A stretch of DNA of 7,698 bases from Lachnospiraceae bacterium (GTDB lineage: Bacteria; Bacillota_A; Clostridia; Lachnospirales; Lachnospiraceae): positions 1-7,698 of the forward strand of contig JAFYAD010000121.1 of the NCBI GenBank assembly GCA_017540915.1. Reading direction: 5' to 3'. Made by a program: the position numbers and the translations under genes. The notes beneath the pieces were generated by a model. The model had not been told where the DNA came from and searched no databases. It saw nothing but the letters and a program-made list of their open reading frames with translations. Within the stretch, counting starts at the first letter, position 1. Every line of letters begins with the position of its first letter. Below, piece by piece: positions 1-5,241 of this stretch.

Positions 1-357
1 GGCACCACACATGCGGACTATTTCTTTGGTCCCATCCCCTGCACCAGAAGTCTTACCGTTCAGGAGATCGAAGAGGCATATGAGAAAAACACAGGTCTTG
101 TGATCATATCTACACTTGAGAAGAAAAGCATAAATCCGGAATACACCCCCGCAGTTCTGTGCAAAAACCACGGCCCCTTTATCTGGGGCACGGATGCCGC
201 CAATGCGGTACATAACGCGGTGGTTCTGGAGGAAGTTGCGAAGATGGCACGACTGACGGAAACAGTAAACAGCCGGGCGGATAAGGCACCGGATTATCTT
301 ATCGAAAAACATTTTTACCGCAAACACGGTGAGAACGCATACTACGGACAGAAATAA
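1..357 (+). CDS. araD: L-ribulose-5-phosphate 4-epimerase, C-terminal part (5' end outside window)
   Basis: This zinc-dependent class II aldolase-fold enzyme interconverts L-ribulose 5-phosphate and D-xylulose 5-phosphate, the last step of L-arabinose catabolism, in the cytoplasm. The frame is open from base 1 and gives 118 residues. It begins in the [10 protein letters not shown] motif, whose Asp6 matches E. coli AraD Asp120. Aligned by eye to the 231-residue E. coli enzyme, Glu28 matches Glu142, His57 (in HGPF) matches zinc ligand His171, His104 matches His218 and Tyr115 (AYYGQ) matches catalytic Tyr229. All are intact. About 114 N-terminal residues, including the HxH zinc ligands, lie outside the window. 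The GTG at 100 is not the start, because homology runs through it to base 1. The next gene begins about 100 nt downstream. An araD next to a carbohydrate esterase fits hemicellulose sugar use, but that link is inference. Confidence 0.95.
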   Translation, partial: GTTHADYFFGPIPCTRSLTVQEIEEAYEKNTGLVIISTLEKKSINPEYTPAVLCKNHGPFIWGTDAANAVHNAVVLEEVAKMARLTETVNSRADKAPDYLIEKHFYRKHGENAYYGQK

Positions 358-374
358 AGTGACGGAAAAATATG

Positions 375-407
375 CCGGAACGGAAGCGCTTAGTTGCTCC
401 GTTCCGG
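375..407 (+). terminator. Hairpin downstream of araD, probable terminator
   Basis: A perfect 10-bp inverted repeat (CCGGAACGGA at 375-384, TCCGTTCCGG at 398-407) has a 13-nt loop and starts 17 nt after the araD stop. The T-rich tail on the plus strand is weak (TGTGTTGTAT). Read on the minus strand, the hairpin is followed by ATATTTTTCC, a better tail. It probably separates araD from the esterase, though read-through is possible because the downstream tail is poor. Confidence 0.55.
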
Positions 408-440
408 TGTGTTGTATAAGGGAAAATAATACGAGGTTTT

Positions 441-446
441 GGGAGG
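441..446 (+). promoter_or_regulatory. Ribosome binding site deciding the esterase start
   Basis: GGGAGG at 441-446 abuts a TTG at 447 with no spacer, so that TTG cannot be served by it. The in-frame ATG at 459 has a 12-nt spacer, somewhat long but usable, and is the better start. Confidence 0.6.
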
Positions 447-458
447 TTGTCAACAGCT

Positions 459-2045
459 ATGATAAAATTCGCAGCAGTATTGAAAGATCATGCGGTTTTG
501 CAACGTGATAAGAAAGTTGTCATATGGGGTAATACCGATCAGAAAGAGGCTCTGATCGAGTTAAGAGATGCGGCAGATAATACCGTTTGTAAGGTGGAGG
601 CTGTTGTGTCAGATGGCAGGTTTGAGGTGAGTTTACCGCCTGTGAGTGCCGGTGGACCCTACAGTATAACTGCCTCTGCCGGATCTGACAAGAATATCAT
701 AAATGATATTTATTTTGGCGAAGTATGGCTTGCCGGCGGACAGTCCAACATGGAGCTGGAGCTTCAGAATTCCGACGGAGGTGCAGAGGCGGTTAAAAAT
801 GCGAATGATCCTCTGGTGCGTTTTTACTATACTCAAAAAGTCTCATGGGTGGGAGAAGAACTTTTCGAGGCGGAGGAGAGAAGCTGCTGGCAGCTCTGTG
901 AGCCGGGTGTTCCTGCGGCATGGTCAGCAGTTGCATATTATTTTGCGAAGGATCTGGCAAAAAAGCTTGGAGTTATGGTGGGTATCATAGGCTGCAACTG
1001 GGGCGGAACCAGCGCCTCATGCTGGGTTGACAGGGATTCCCTTGCGGAAAATGATAAGCTGAAGACCTATGTGGAAGCCTACGATAAGGCGACAGAAGGA
1101 CAGGATCCCGTAAAATACGATCAGGAATGGCAGGAGTATCTTGAGTATCAGAGCGGATTTGATAAGAGGCTGGGAGAGTATTACAGTACATATCCCAACC
1201 CGAACTGGGATGAGGCTATAAAGATCTGCGGTGAAAATCGTTATCCCGGTCCCATGGGACCAAAGAATTTCACACGCCCCTGCGGACTTTACGAGTCCAT
1301 GCTGCGGAGGGTCGTGCCATATACTCTGGCGGGATTCATCTATTATCAGGGGGAGGAGGATGACAACAGGCCATATATCTACAAGGATCTGATGGAAACT
1401 CTGATCAGGGTTTGGCGTCGGGACTTCAGGGATGAGAAGCTGCCTTTTATACTGACACAGCTTCCGATATTCGTTAACGAGGGTGAGGATGATTTCAAAA
1501 ACTGGCCCTTCATCAGAGAGGCTCAGGCAGATGTCACAAAGTCGGTGTCTGATACATGGATGGCGGTGATATTGGATAAAGGAGAGTTCCATAATATCCA
1601 TCCCACGGATAAAAAGACTGTTGGGGACAGACTTGCAGAGATTGCACTCCTGAAGGTTTACGATAAGGGAGATGAGAGCGTGGCATTTGCTCCGGAGTAT
1701 TCCGGATACAGGATAGCAGATGGGAAGATCCATATCAGCTTTGAGCATTGCAGCGGGGGGCTGAAGATTTCGGAAGACGCGCCCGAAGACACGTCAGAGT
1801 GGGGCTTTGAGATAGCCGGGGATGACAATATCTATGAGGCGGCAACGGTGGAGATAAAAGATAACGGAGGGGTTATTCTCAGTTCACCGAAGATTGAAAG
1901 TCCTGCGAAGGCGAGATATTTCTGGAGAAATTATGCGCCCGTTTATATATTCGGGCAGAACGGACTTCCGCTGGCACCCTTCAGAACCGACAGAAATGAC
2001 GGTGCCATTGCTCTCGGTTCAAGACAGGGTGAGCTGAAAAACTGA
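459..2045 (+). CDS. Sialate O-acetylesterase-like SGNH hydrolase (SASA family)
   Basis: A 528-residue protein with the architecture of the sialate O-acetylesterase / acetylxylan esterase (SASA, CE6-like) group, which removes O-acetyl groups from sugars. The N-terminus has the family opening AVLQRDKKVVIWG. The nucleophile block is GGQSNME with Ser96. The oxyanion-hole blocks appear as GCNWGGT (Gly178, Asn180) and YYQGEED (Gln297-Gly298-Glu299). The catalytic His is His381 in NIHPTDKK. The residue three before it, normally Asp in the DxxH block, is His378 here. There is no signal peptide, so the enzyme is probably cytoplasmic and acts on imported oligosaccharides. Thirty-two nucleotides separate it from the following acyltransferase gene, suggesting co-transcription. 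The true substrate (acetylated xylan fragments, sialic acid or another glycan) cannot be read from the sequence; nearby araD mildly favours plant cell-wall sugars. The start is ATG 459 rather than TTG 447. Confidence 0.85.
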   Translation: MIKFAAVLKDHAVLQRDKKVVIWGNTDQKEALIELRDAADNTVCKVEAVVSDGRFEVSLPPVSAGGPYSITASAGSDKNIINDIYFGEVWLAGGQSNMELELQNSDGGAEAVKNANDPLVRFYYTQKVSWVGEELFEAEERSCWQLCEPGVPAAWSAVAYYFAKDLAKKLGVMVGIIGCNWGGTSASCWVDRDSLAENDKLKTYVEAYDKATEGQDPVKYDQEWQEYLEYQSGFDKRLGEYYSTYPNPNWDEAIKICGENRYPGPMGPKNFTRPCGLYESMLRRVVPYTLAGFIYYQGEEDDNRPYIYKDLMETLIRVWRRDFRDEKLPFILTQLPIFVNEGEDDFKNWPFIREAQADVTKSVSDTWMAVILDKGEFHNIHPTDKKTVGDRLAEIALLKVYDKGDESVAFAPEYSGYRIADGKIHISFEHCSGGLKISEDAPEDTSEWGFEIAGDDNIYEAATVEIKDNGGVILSSPKIESPAKARYFWRNYAPVYIFGQNGLPLAPFRTDRNDGAIALGSRQGELKN

Positions 2046-2077
2046 AAAACATTATGACCTGACAAAGGGAGGCAAAC

Positions 2078-3220
2078 ATGATCTATATCGTATACCCGTT
2101 ACTCTTGATCGCGCTGTTTTGGGGATGTGCCATCAGTAAAAAAGGTCAGTGGAACGAGGAGGCTTTTTCACTCGGACAGATGAAGGCGATGCAGGGTTTT
2201 GCCGCTGTATGTATAATGCTGCATCATTGCGGGCAGAAGACCAGTGCTTCGTGGATCGATGAGAGTTATTATGTGCCGGGACTTGAGTTTTTTGTCCCCA
2301 TCGGATTTATATTGGTGAGTCTGTTCATGTTTTGTTCCGGGTACGGACTTTACAAGAGCTTTAAGACAAAAAAAGACTATCTCAAAGATCGCTTTTTCAG
2401 GAAGAGGATAGTACCGGTCATAGTGTTGAGTTACCTGATCTCCCTGATCTTTTTGGCAGTCAGGATCATACTCGGAGAGGATATGGGCGGCGGAACATTC
2501 GTATGGTATCTTCTCAGATTCAAGCTCTGTAATCCCAATGAGTGGTTTGCCCTGGTCATACCGTTTTTCTATTTGTGCTTTTATCTGGCATTTCGTTTTT
2601 GCAAGAGTGAAAGATCCGCTCTTTTGGCGGTTGTGATCTTTACAGTATGCTATCAGCTGCTGGGGGCTTCCCTGGATCATGGCGACTGGTGGATGTGCGG
2701 AGAGTGGTGGTATAATTCGGTTCATCTTTTTGCCGTGGGAATCTTTTTTGCAATGCACGAGGAAAAGATCGTGGGACACCTGCGCAGGCATTACAGGCTG
2801 TATCTGGTATTGGGATTGCTTGCCATGGCAGTCTTCGTCGTATTAAGCCGGTTTGTTACCGCGGTGGTGTCTTATTACGGGGAATACTGGGACGCACCGG
2901 ACAGGATACCAAGACGAATAATCTGTCTTTGCTCGGAAATGCTGGCATCTTCCTCGGTTGTGTTCTACGCCTTCCTGCTGGGACTTAAGATCCGCATAGG
3001 AAACCGCTTTTTGAAACTGATGGGAAAGATAACCCTGGAGTTTTACCTGATCCACGGATTGTTCGTGGAGCTCTTCTGTTATTCCTTTAACGGAAAGCTT
3101 CAAAGTCTTTATTACATACACAATAATGCCCTGTTCGTGCTGGTGGTATTCGCACTCGGACTGCCATCCGCGATTCTTTTAAACATACTAATGAGCAAGC
3201 TTAAAAAACTGTGGATGTAG
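2078..3220 (+). CDS. Membrane acyltransferase, acyltransferase-3 family
   Basis: A 380-residue polytopic membrane protein with about ten or eleven hydrophobic segments, close to the family norm. Family hallmarks are the first-helix motif LGQMKAMQGFAAV followed by the essential-type His49-His50 pair (MLHHC), the SLFMFCSGYGL second block, the basic-proline motif FFRKRIVP (Arg108, Arg110) and the late helix LEFYLIHG with His326. These proteins (Acyl_transf_3, OafA-like) move acyl groups, usually acetyl or succinyl, across the membrane onto exported glycans, peptidoglycan or lipids. The acceptor here is unknown. Translation starts at ATG 2078, with an AAAGGGAGG site ending 5 nt upstream. It follows the esterase by 32 nt, so a two-gene operon handling acyl groups on carbohydrate is plausible but inferred. 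No partner SGNH domain is fused to it, unlike OafA-type fusions. No clear terminator follows the gene. Confidence 0.85.
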   Translation: MIYIVYPLLLIALFWGCAISKKGQWNEEAFSLGQMKAMQGFAAVCIMLHHCGQKTSASWIDESYYVPGLEFFVPIGFILVSLFMFCSGYGLYKSFKTKKDYLKDRFFRKRIVPVIVLSYLISLIFLAVRIILGEDMGGGTFVWYLLRFKLCNPNEWFALVIPFFYLCFYLAFRFCKSERSALLAVVIFTVCYQLLGASLDHGDWWMCGEWWYNSVHLFAVGIFFAMHEEKIVGHLRRHYRLYLVLGLLAMAVFVVLSRFVTAVVSYYGEYWDAPDRIPRRIICLCSEMLASSSVVFYAFLLGLKIRIGNRFLKLMGKITLEFYLIHGLFVELFCYSFNGKLQSLYYIHNNALFVLVVFALGLPSAILLNILMSKLKKLWM

Positions 3221-3249
3221 ACATCAGTGCATATGTATGTGATCATGCC

Positions 3250-3401
3250 TTACATACCTGATAGGCTGTGGTTACTATTTACAGCCAATATCATACAGAC
3301 AGGCATATGCCAGCTTGGCTTCGCAGATTGCCGATGTCAGGGCGAGCCTGTAGAATGTATGTAAAGTGGCTGTGAATAGTAACAGGCTGTGAATAGTAAT
3401 A
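3250..3401. repeat. Structured intergenic repeat cluster
   Basis: This stretch makes up much of the 318-nt gap between the acyltransferase gene and thyA and shows no convincing coding frame. An 8-bp outer inverted repeat (TTACATAC 3250-3257, GTATGTAA 3357-3364) encloses GGCTGT/ACAGCC (3264-3269, 3281-3286), a 10-bp palindrome GGCATATGCC (3302-3311) and ACAGGC/GCCTGT (3299-3304, 3346-3351). The segment 3271-3286 is an inverted copy of the direct repeats at 3368-3401: it pairs with 3368-3383 along all 16 bases with a single G-U wobble. It looks like a small interspersed, foldable element. Whether it is mobile or regulatory cannot be decided from one copy. Confidence 0.6.
3368..3401 (+). repeat. 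Tandem 17-bp direct repeat
   Basis: Two head-to-tail copies of GGCTGTGAATAGTAACA (3368-3384 and 3385-3401) differ at one position (C to T at unit position 16). A fragment of the same unit (GGCTGTG) occurs at 3264-3270 and an inverted copy at 3271-3286. The copies end 12 nt before the -35 box of the thyA promoter. Confidence 0.85.
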
Positions 3402-3412
3402 GAAATTAAAAG

Positions 3413-3441
3413 TTGATATTGAGTGATTTTGATAATATAAT
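3413..3441 (+). promoter_or_regulatory. Probable sigma-A promoter for thyA
   Basis: The -35 box TTGATA (3413-3418) and a perfect -10 box TATAAT (3436-3441) are separated by 17 nt, the optimal spacing. The surroundings are A/T-rich. Transcription would begin near 3448, leaving a leader of about 90 nt before thyA. Confidence 0.8.
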
Positions 3442-3462
3442 AATTCATGTATGTGCTCTGTG

Positions 3463-3490
3463 GCGGAAGAGATAAGACGAGTCTTTCCGC
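3463..3490 (+). other. Hairpin in the thyA leader
   Basis: GCGGAA (3463-3468) pairs with TTCCGC (3485-3490), and an additional G-U pair can form at 3469/3484. It lies inside the predicted leader and is not followed by a T-run, so it is not an obvious terminator. Function unknown; it may stabilise the mRNA. Confidence 0.45.
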
Positions 3491-3538
3491 AATGCAGATT
3501 CCATATACAATACGCATACAAAAGGAGAAGAGTGCCAA

Positions 3539-4387
3539 ATGAGTCTCGCTGATGATATTTTCATAAACATGTGTAAAGATATTCTGGAGAACGGAACGGA
3601 CACGAGAGGAGAACTGGTGCGCCCCCACTGGGAAGATGGGACCAGCGCCTACACCATCAAAAAATTCGGAGTGGTGAACAGATACGATCTTTCAAAGGAG
3701 TTTCCTGCCATCACCCTGAGAAAGACTTATATCAAGAGCGCTACGGATGAGATGCTGTGGATCTGGCAGAAAAAGTCCAATAATGTACATGACCTTAAGA
3801 GCAATATCTGGGATGAGTGGGCTGATGAGAACGGATCCATCGGAAAAGCATACGGATATCAGATGGGTGTAAAACATCACTACAAAGAGGGAGATTTTGA
3901 TCAGGTCGACAGAGTGATCTATGACCTGAAGCACAATCCATTTTCAAGGCGTATCATGACCAATATTTATGTGCACAGCGATCTTTCAGAGATGAGGCTC
4001 TACCCCTGTGCATACAGCATGACATTCAATGTGACCCAAAGATCCGGTCATGATAAGCTCACCCTGAATGCAATACTGAACCAGCGCAGTCAGGATGTCC
4101 TTGCAGCCAACAACTGGAATGTGTGCCAGTATGCGGTATTGGTATACATGCTGGCTCAGGTCTGCAACATGGAACCCGGTGAGCTGGTTCACGTCATAGC
4201 GGATGCGCATATCTATGACAGACATGTGGACATCGTAAAGGAACTCATATCCAGGGAGACACATCCCGCACCGAAGTTCCGGCTCAATCCGGATATACAT
4301 GATTTTTACGATTTCACAACCGCCGACATATATATTGAGGACTATGTGACCGGCGAGCAGATCAAGGATATACCGATAGCCATCTGA
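3539..4387 (+). CDS. thyA: Thymidylate synthase
   Basis: A 282-residue ThyA that methylates dUMP to dTMP using 5,10-methylenetetrahydrofolate and releases dihydrofolate. Visible landmarks are the phosphate-binding Arg137-Arg138 (FSRRIMT), the catalytic Cys157 in YPCAYSMTF, QRSQD with Arg183 and Asp186, the nucleotide-contacting Asn194 in WNVCQYA, and AHIYDRH near the C-terminus. The C-terminus ends IPIAI, resembling the usual hydrophobic family tail. The active-site Cys is followed by Ala rather than the His of the common PPCH motif, which I recall as typical of clostridial ThyA proteins. Translation begins at ATG 3539, with AAAGGAG 11 nt upstream. It has its own promoter and is followed at 260 nt by folA, its metabolic partner. 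The enzyme is cytoplasmic and normally a homodimer. Confidence 0.96.
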   Translation: MSLADDIFINMCKDILENGTDTRGELVRPHWEDGTSAYTIKKFGVVNRYDLSKEFPAITLRKTYIKSATDEMLWIWQKKSNNVHDLKSNIWDEWADENGSIGKAYGYQMGVKHHYKEGDFDQVDRVIYDLKHNPFSRRIMTNIYVHSDLSEMRLYPCAYSMTFNVTQRSGHDKLTLNAILNQRSQDVLAANNWNVCQYAVLVYMLAQVCNMEPGELVHVIADAHIYDRHVDIVKELISRETHPAPKFRLNPDIHDFYDFTTADIYIEDYVTGEQIKDIPIAI

Positions 4388-4398
4388 GTGTCGGGGAA

Positions 4399-4514
4399 GC
4401 CCCCTCAGTCGGCAGAGCCGACAGCTCCCCCAAAGGGGGAGCCTTTAAATACGGTTCGGATATATTTTTTAAAGGCGCCCCCTCCGGGGGAGCTGGCCGA
4501 AGGCCTGAGGGGGC
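4399..4514. mobile_element. MITE-like inverted-repeat element (116 bp)
   Basis: Perfect 9-bp terminal inverted repeats (GCCCCCTCA at 4399-4407, TGAGGGGGC at 4506-4514) bound two homologous arms in opposite orientation. The left arm carries hairpin GTCGGC-AGA-GCCGAC (4408-4422) and hairpin GCTCCCCC-AAA-GGGGGAGC (4424-4442), then TTTAAA. The right arm, read in reverse, carries GGCC-TTC-GGCC, then AGCTCCCCC-GGA-GGGGG and again GCCTTTAAA. A 18-nt A/T-rich centre (4450-4467) joins them. There is no coding capacity. It begins 11 nt after the thyA stop and may also act as a transcription terminator in both directions. Similar G/C-rich elements are, from memory, numerous in gut Firmicutes. No convincing target duplication is seen beyond a possible AA. 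Confidence 0.75.
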
Positions 4515-4535
4515 AATTCTGAGAGAGCAATTCAT

Positions 4536-4583
4536 ATTACAGGAAGGAACCATCATGACGAAGTCATGATTTGTAATGGTTCC
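4536..4583 (+). other. Folded RNA segment with possible pseudoknot upstream of folA
   Basis: ATCATGAC (4552-4559) and GTCATGAT (4563-4570) form a perfect 8-bp stem with a GAA loop. GGAACC (4546-4551) pairs with GGTTCC (4578-4583) to extend it across a 7-nt bulge (4571-4577). ATTACA (4536-4541) can also pair with TGTAAT (4572-4577) in that bulge, which would make an H-type pseudoknot. No T-run follows. The function is unknown. Confidence 0.5.
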
Positions 4584-4592
4584 GACCGATAG

Positions 4593-4618
4593 GGCAGGAT
4601 TTGTTTACGAATCGTGCC
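4593..4618 (+). other. Hairpin immediately upstream of the folA ribosome site
   Basis: GGCA (4593-4596) pairs with TGCC (4615-4618). After a single G-G mismatch, GATTTG (4598-4603) pairs with CGAATC (4608-4613) including one G-U pair, with loop TTTA. The hairpin ends 14 nt before the AGGAGG of folA, so it could influence translation or mRNA stability. No T-run follows, so it is unlikely to be a terminator. Confidence 0.5.
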
Positions 4619-4632
4619 ATTACATTAATTGC

Positions 4633-4638
4633 AGGAGG
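4633..4638 (+). promoter_or_regulatory. Ribosome binding site deciding the folA start
   Basis: AGGAGG lies 8 nt before ATG 4647. An in-frame TTG at 4629 sits upstream of this site and would add six residues absent from the family, so ATG 4647 is the start. Confidence 0.85.
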
Positions 4639-4646
4639 ATACAACC

Positions 4647-5138
4647 ATGAACCTGATAGCAGCAGTGGACAAAAACTGGGCAATAGGCAAAAACAACAAG
4701 CTGTTGGCTAATATACCCGAGGACATGAAGTTCTTTCGGGAGACTACCACAGGTAAGGTGGTGGTCATGGGCAGGAAGACATTGGAGAGTTTTCCAAATC
4801 AAAAACCTTTGCCAAACCGTATAAACATTGTGCTGACCAAAGACAAGTCATATAAAGCGGATGGTGCGGTTGTAGTGCACGATATCGATGAGCTTGACAA
4901 GGCGTTGGAATCCTATGACACAGACGATGTTTTCTGCATAGGCGGAGGCAGCATTTACAAGCTTCTGGAACCCAGGTGCGACATGGCCTTTATCACAAAA
5001 ATAGATTATGCCTACGATGCGGACACTTTTTTCCCGGATCTCGATGCGTCGGAAGACTGGGAGCTCACAGAAGAAAGCGAAGAAAAAACCTGCTTTGATC
5101 TGATATATACATTCACAAAATACTCGAGGAAAATATAA
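4647..5138 (+). CDS. folA: Dihydrofolate reductase
   Basis: A 163-residue type I dihydrofolate reductase, the usual family length. It reduces dihydrofolate to tetrahydrofolate with NADPH in the cytoplasm and so recycles the product of ThyA. Motifs in order: MNLIAAVDKNWAIGK (substrate and nicotinamide loop), IPEDMKFF with Asp26 at the position of E. coli catalytic Asp27, VVVMGRKTLESF (NADPH site), LPNRINIVLT, the glycine-rich FCIGGGSIY, and TKIDYAYDADTFFP near the C-terminus. The Trp22 of the E. coli enzyme is replaced here by Ala21, next to an intact Asn-Ile-Pro. The gene ends 49 nt before the shared bidirectional terminator. No convincing promoter was found directly upstream, so it may be read from the thyA promoter through or past the 116-bp element, or from a weak promoter in 4515-4646. 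Confidence 0.95.
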   Translation: MNLIAAVDKNWAIGKNNKLLANIPEDMKFFRETTTGKVVVMGRKTLESFPNQKPLPNRINIVLTKDKSYKADGAVVVHDIDELDKALESYDTDDVFCIGGGSIYKLLEPRCDMAFITKIDYAYDADTFFPDLDASEDWELTEESEEKTCFDLIYTFTKYSRKI

Positions 5139-5187
5139 AAATATTCTTTCCGTGGCAATAAAACGGTGCCCAATGAAGGTGGATAAA

Positions 5188-5223
5188 AAAGCAGCGGCTC
5201 GGATTTTTCCGAGCCGCTGCTTT
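5188..5223. terminator. Bidirectional Rho-independent terminator between convergent genes
   Basis: A perfect 13-bp G/C-rich stem (GCAGCGGCTCGGA 5191-5203, TCCGAGCCGCTGC 5208-5220) has a TTTT loop and is extended by three A-T pairs to 16 bp. On the minus strand it is followed by TTTTTT, a classic terminator for the large surface-protein gene whose stop is at 5242. On the plus strand TTTGATAAT follows, a weaker but likely functional tail for folA. Confidence 0.9.
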
Positions 5224-5241
5224 GATAATAATACAGGCGTG

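Noticed and set aside
394..420. Promoter for the esterase (TTGCTC, 15 nt, TATAAG)
   Set aside because: The spacing is short, the boxes are imperfect and the -35 overlaps the hairpin; too weak to call.
447..458. TTG start for the esterase, adding four residues
   Set aside because: The GGGAGG ribosome site touches this TTG with no spacer; the ATG at 459 is placed properly and fits the family start.
1017..1748. Long minus-strand open frame (243 codons) inside the esterase gene
   Set aside because: It lies opposite a gene with clear family motifs along its length; its translation resembles no protein I know.
3275..3628. Minus-strand open frame across the thyA upstream region
   Set aside because: It overlaps the thyA start on the opposite strand and runs through the palindromic repeat cluster and promoter; no recognisable protein.
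4601..4629. Promoter for folA (TTGTTT, 17 nt, ATTAAT)
   Set aside because: Transcription would start on the ribosome site, leaving no usable leader, and the boxes match poorly.
4515..4646. Tetrahydrofolate riboswitch upstream of folA
   Set aside because: I do not see the conserved arrangement of that class; only simple hairpins and a possible pseudoknot are visible.
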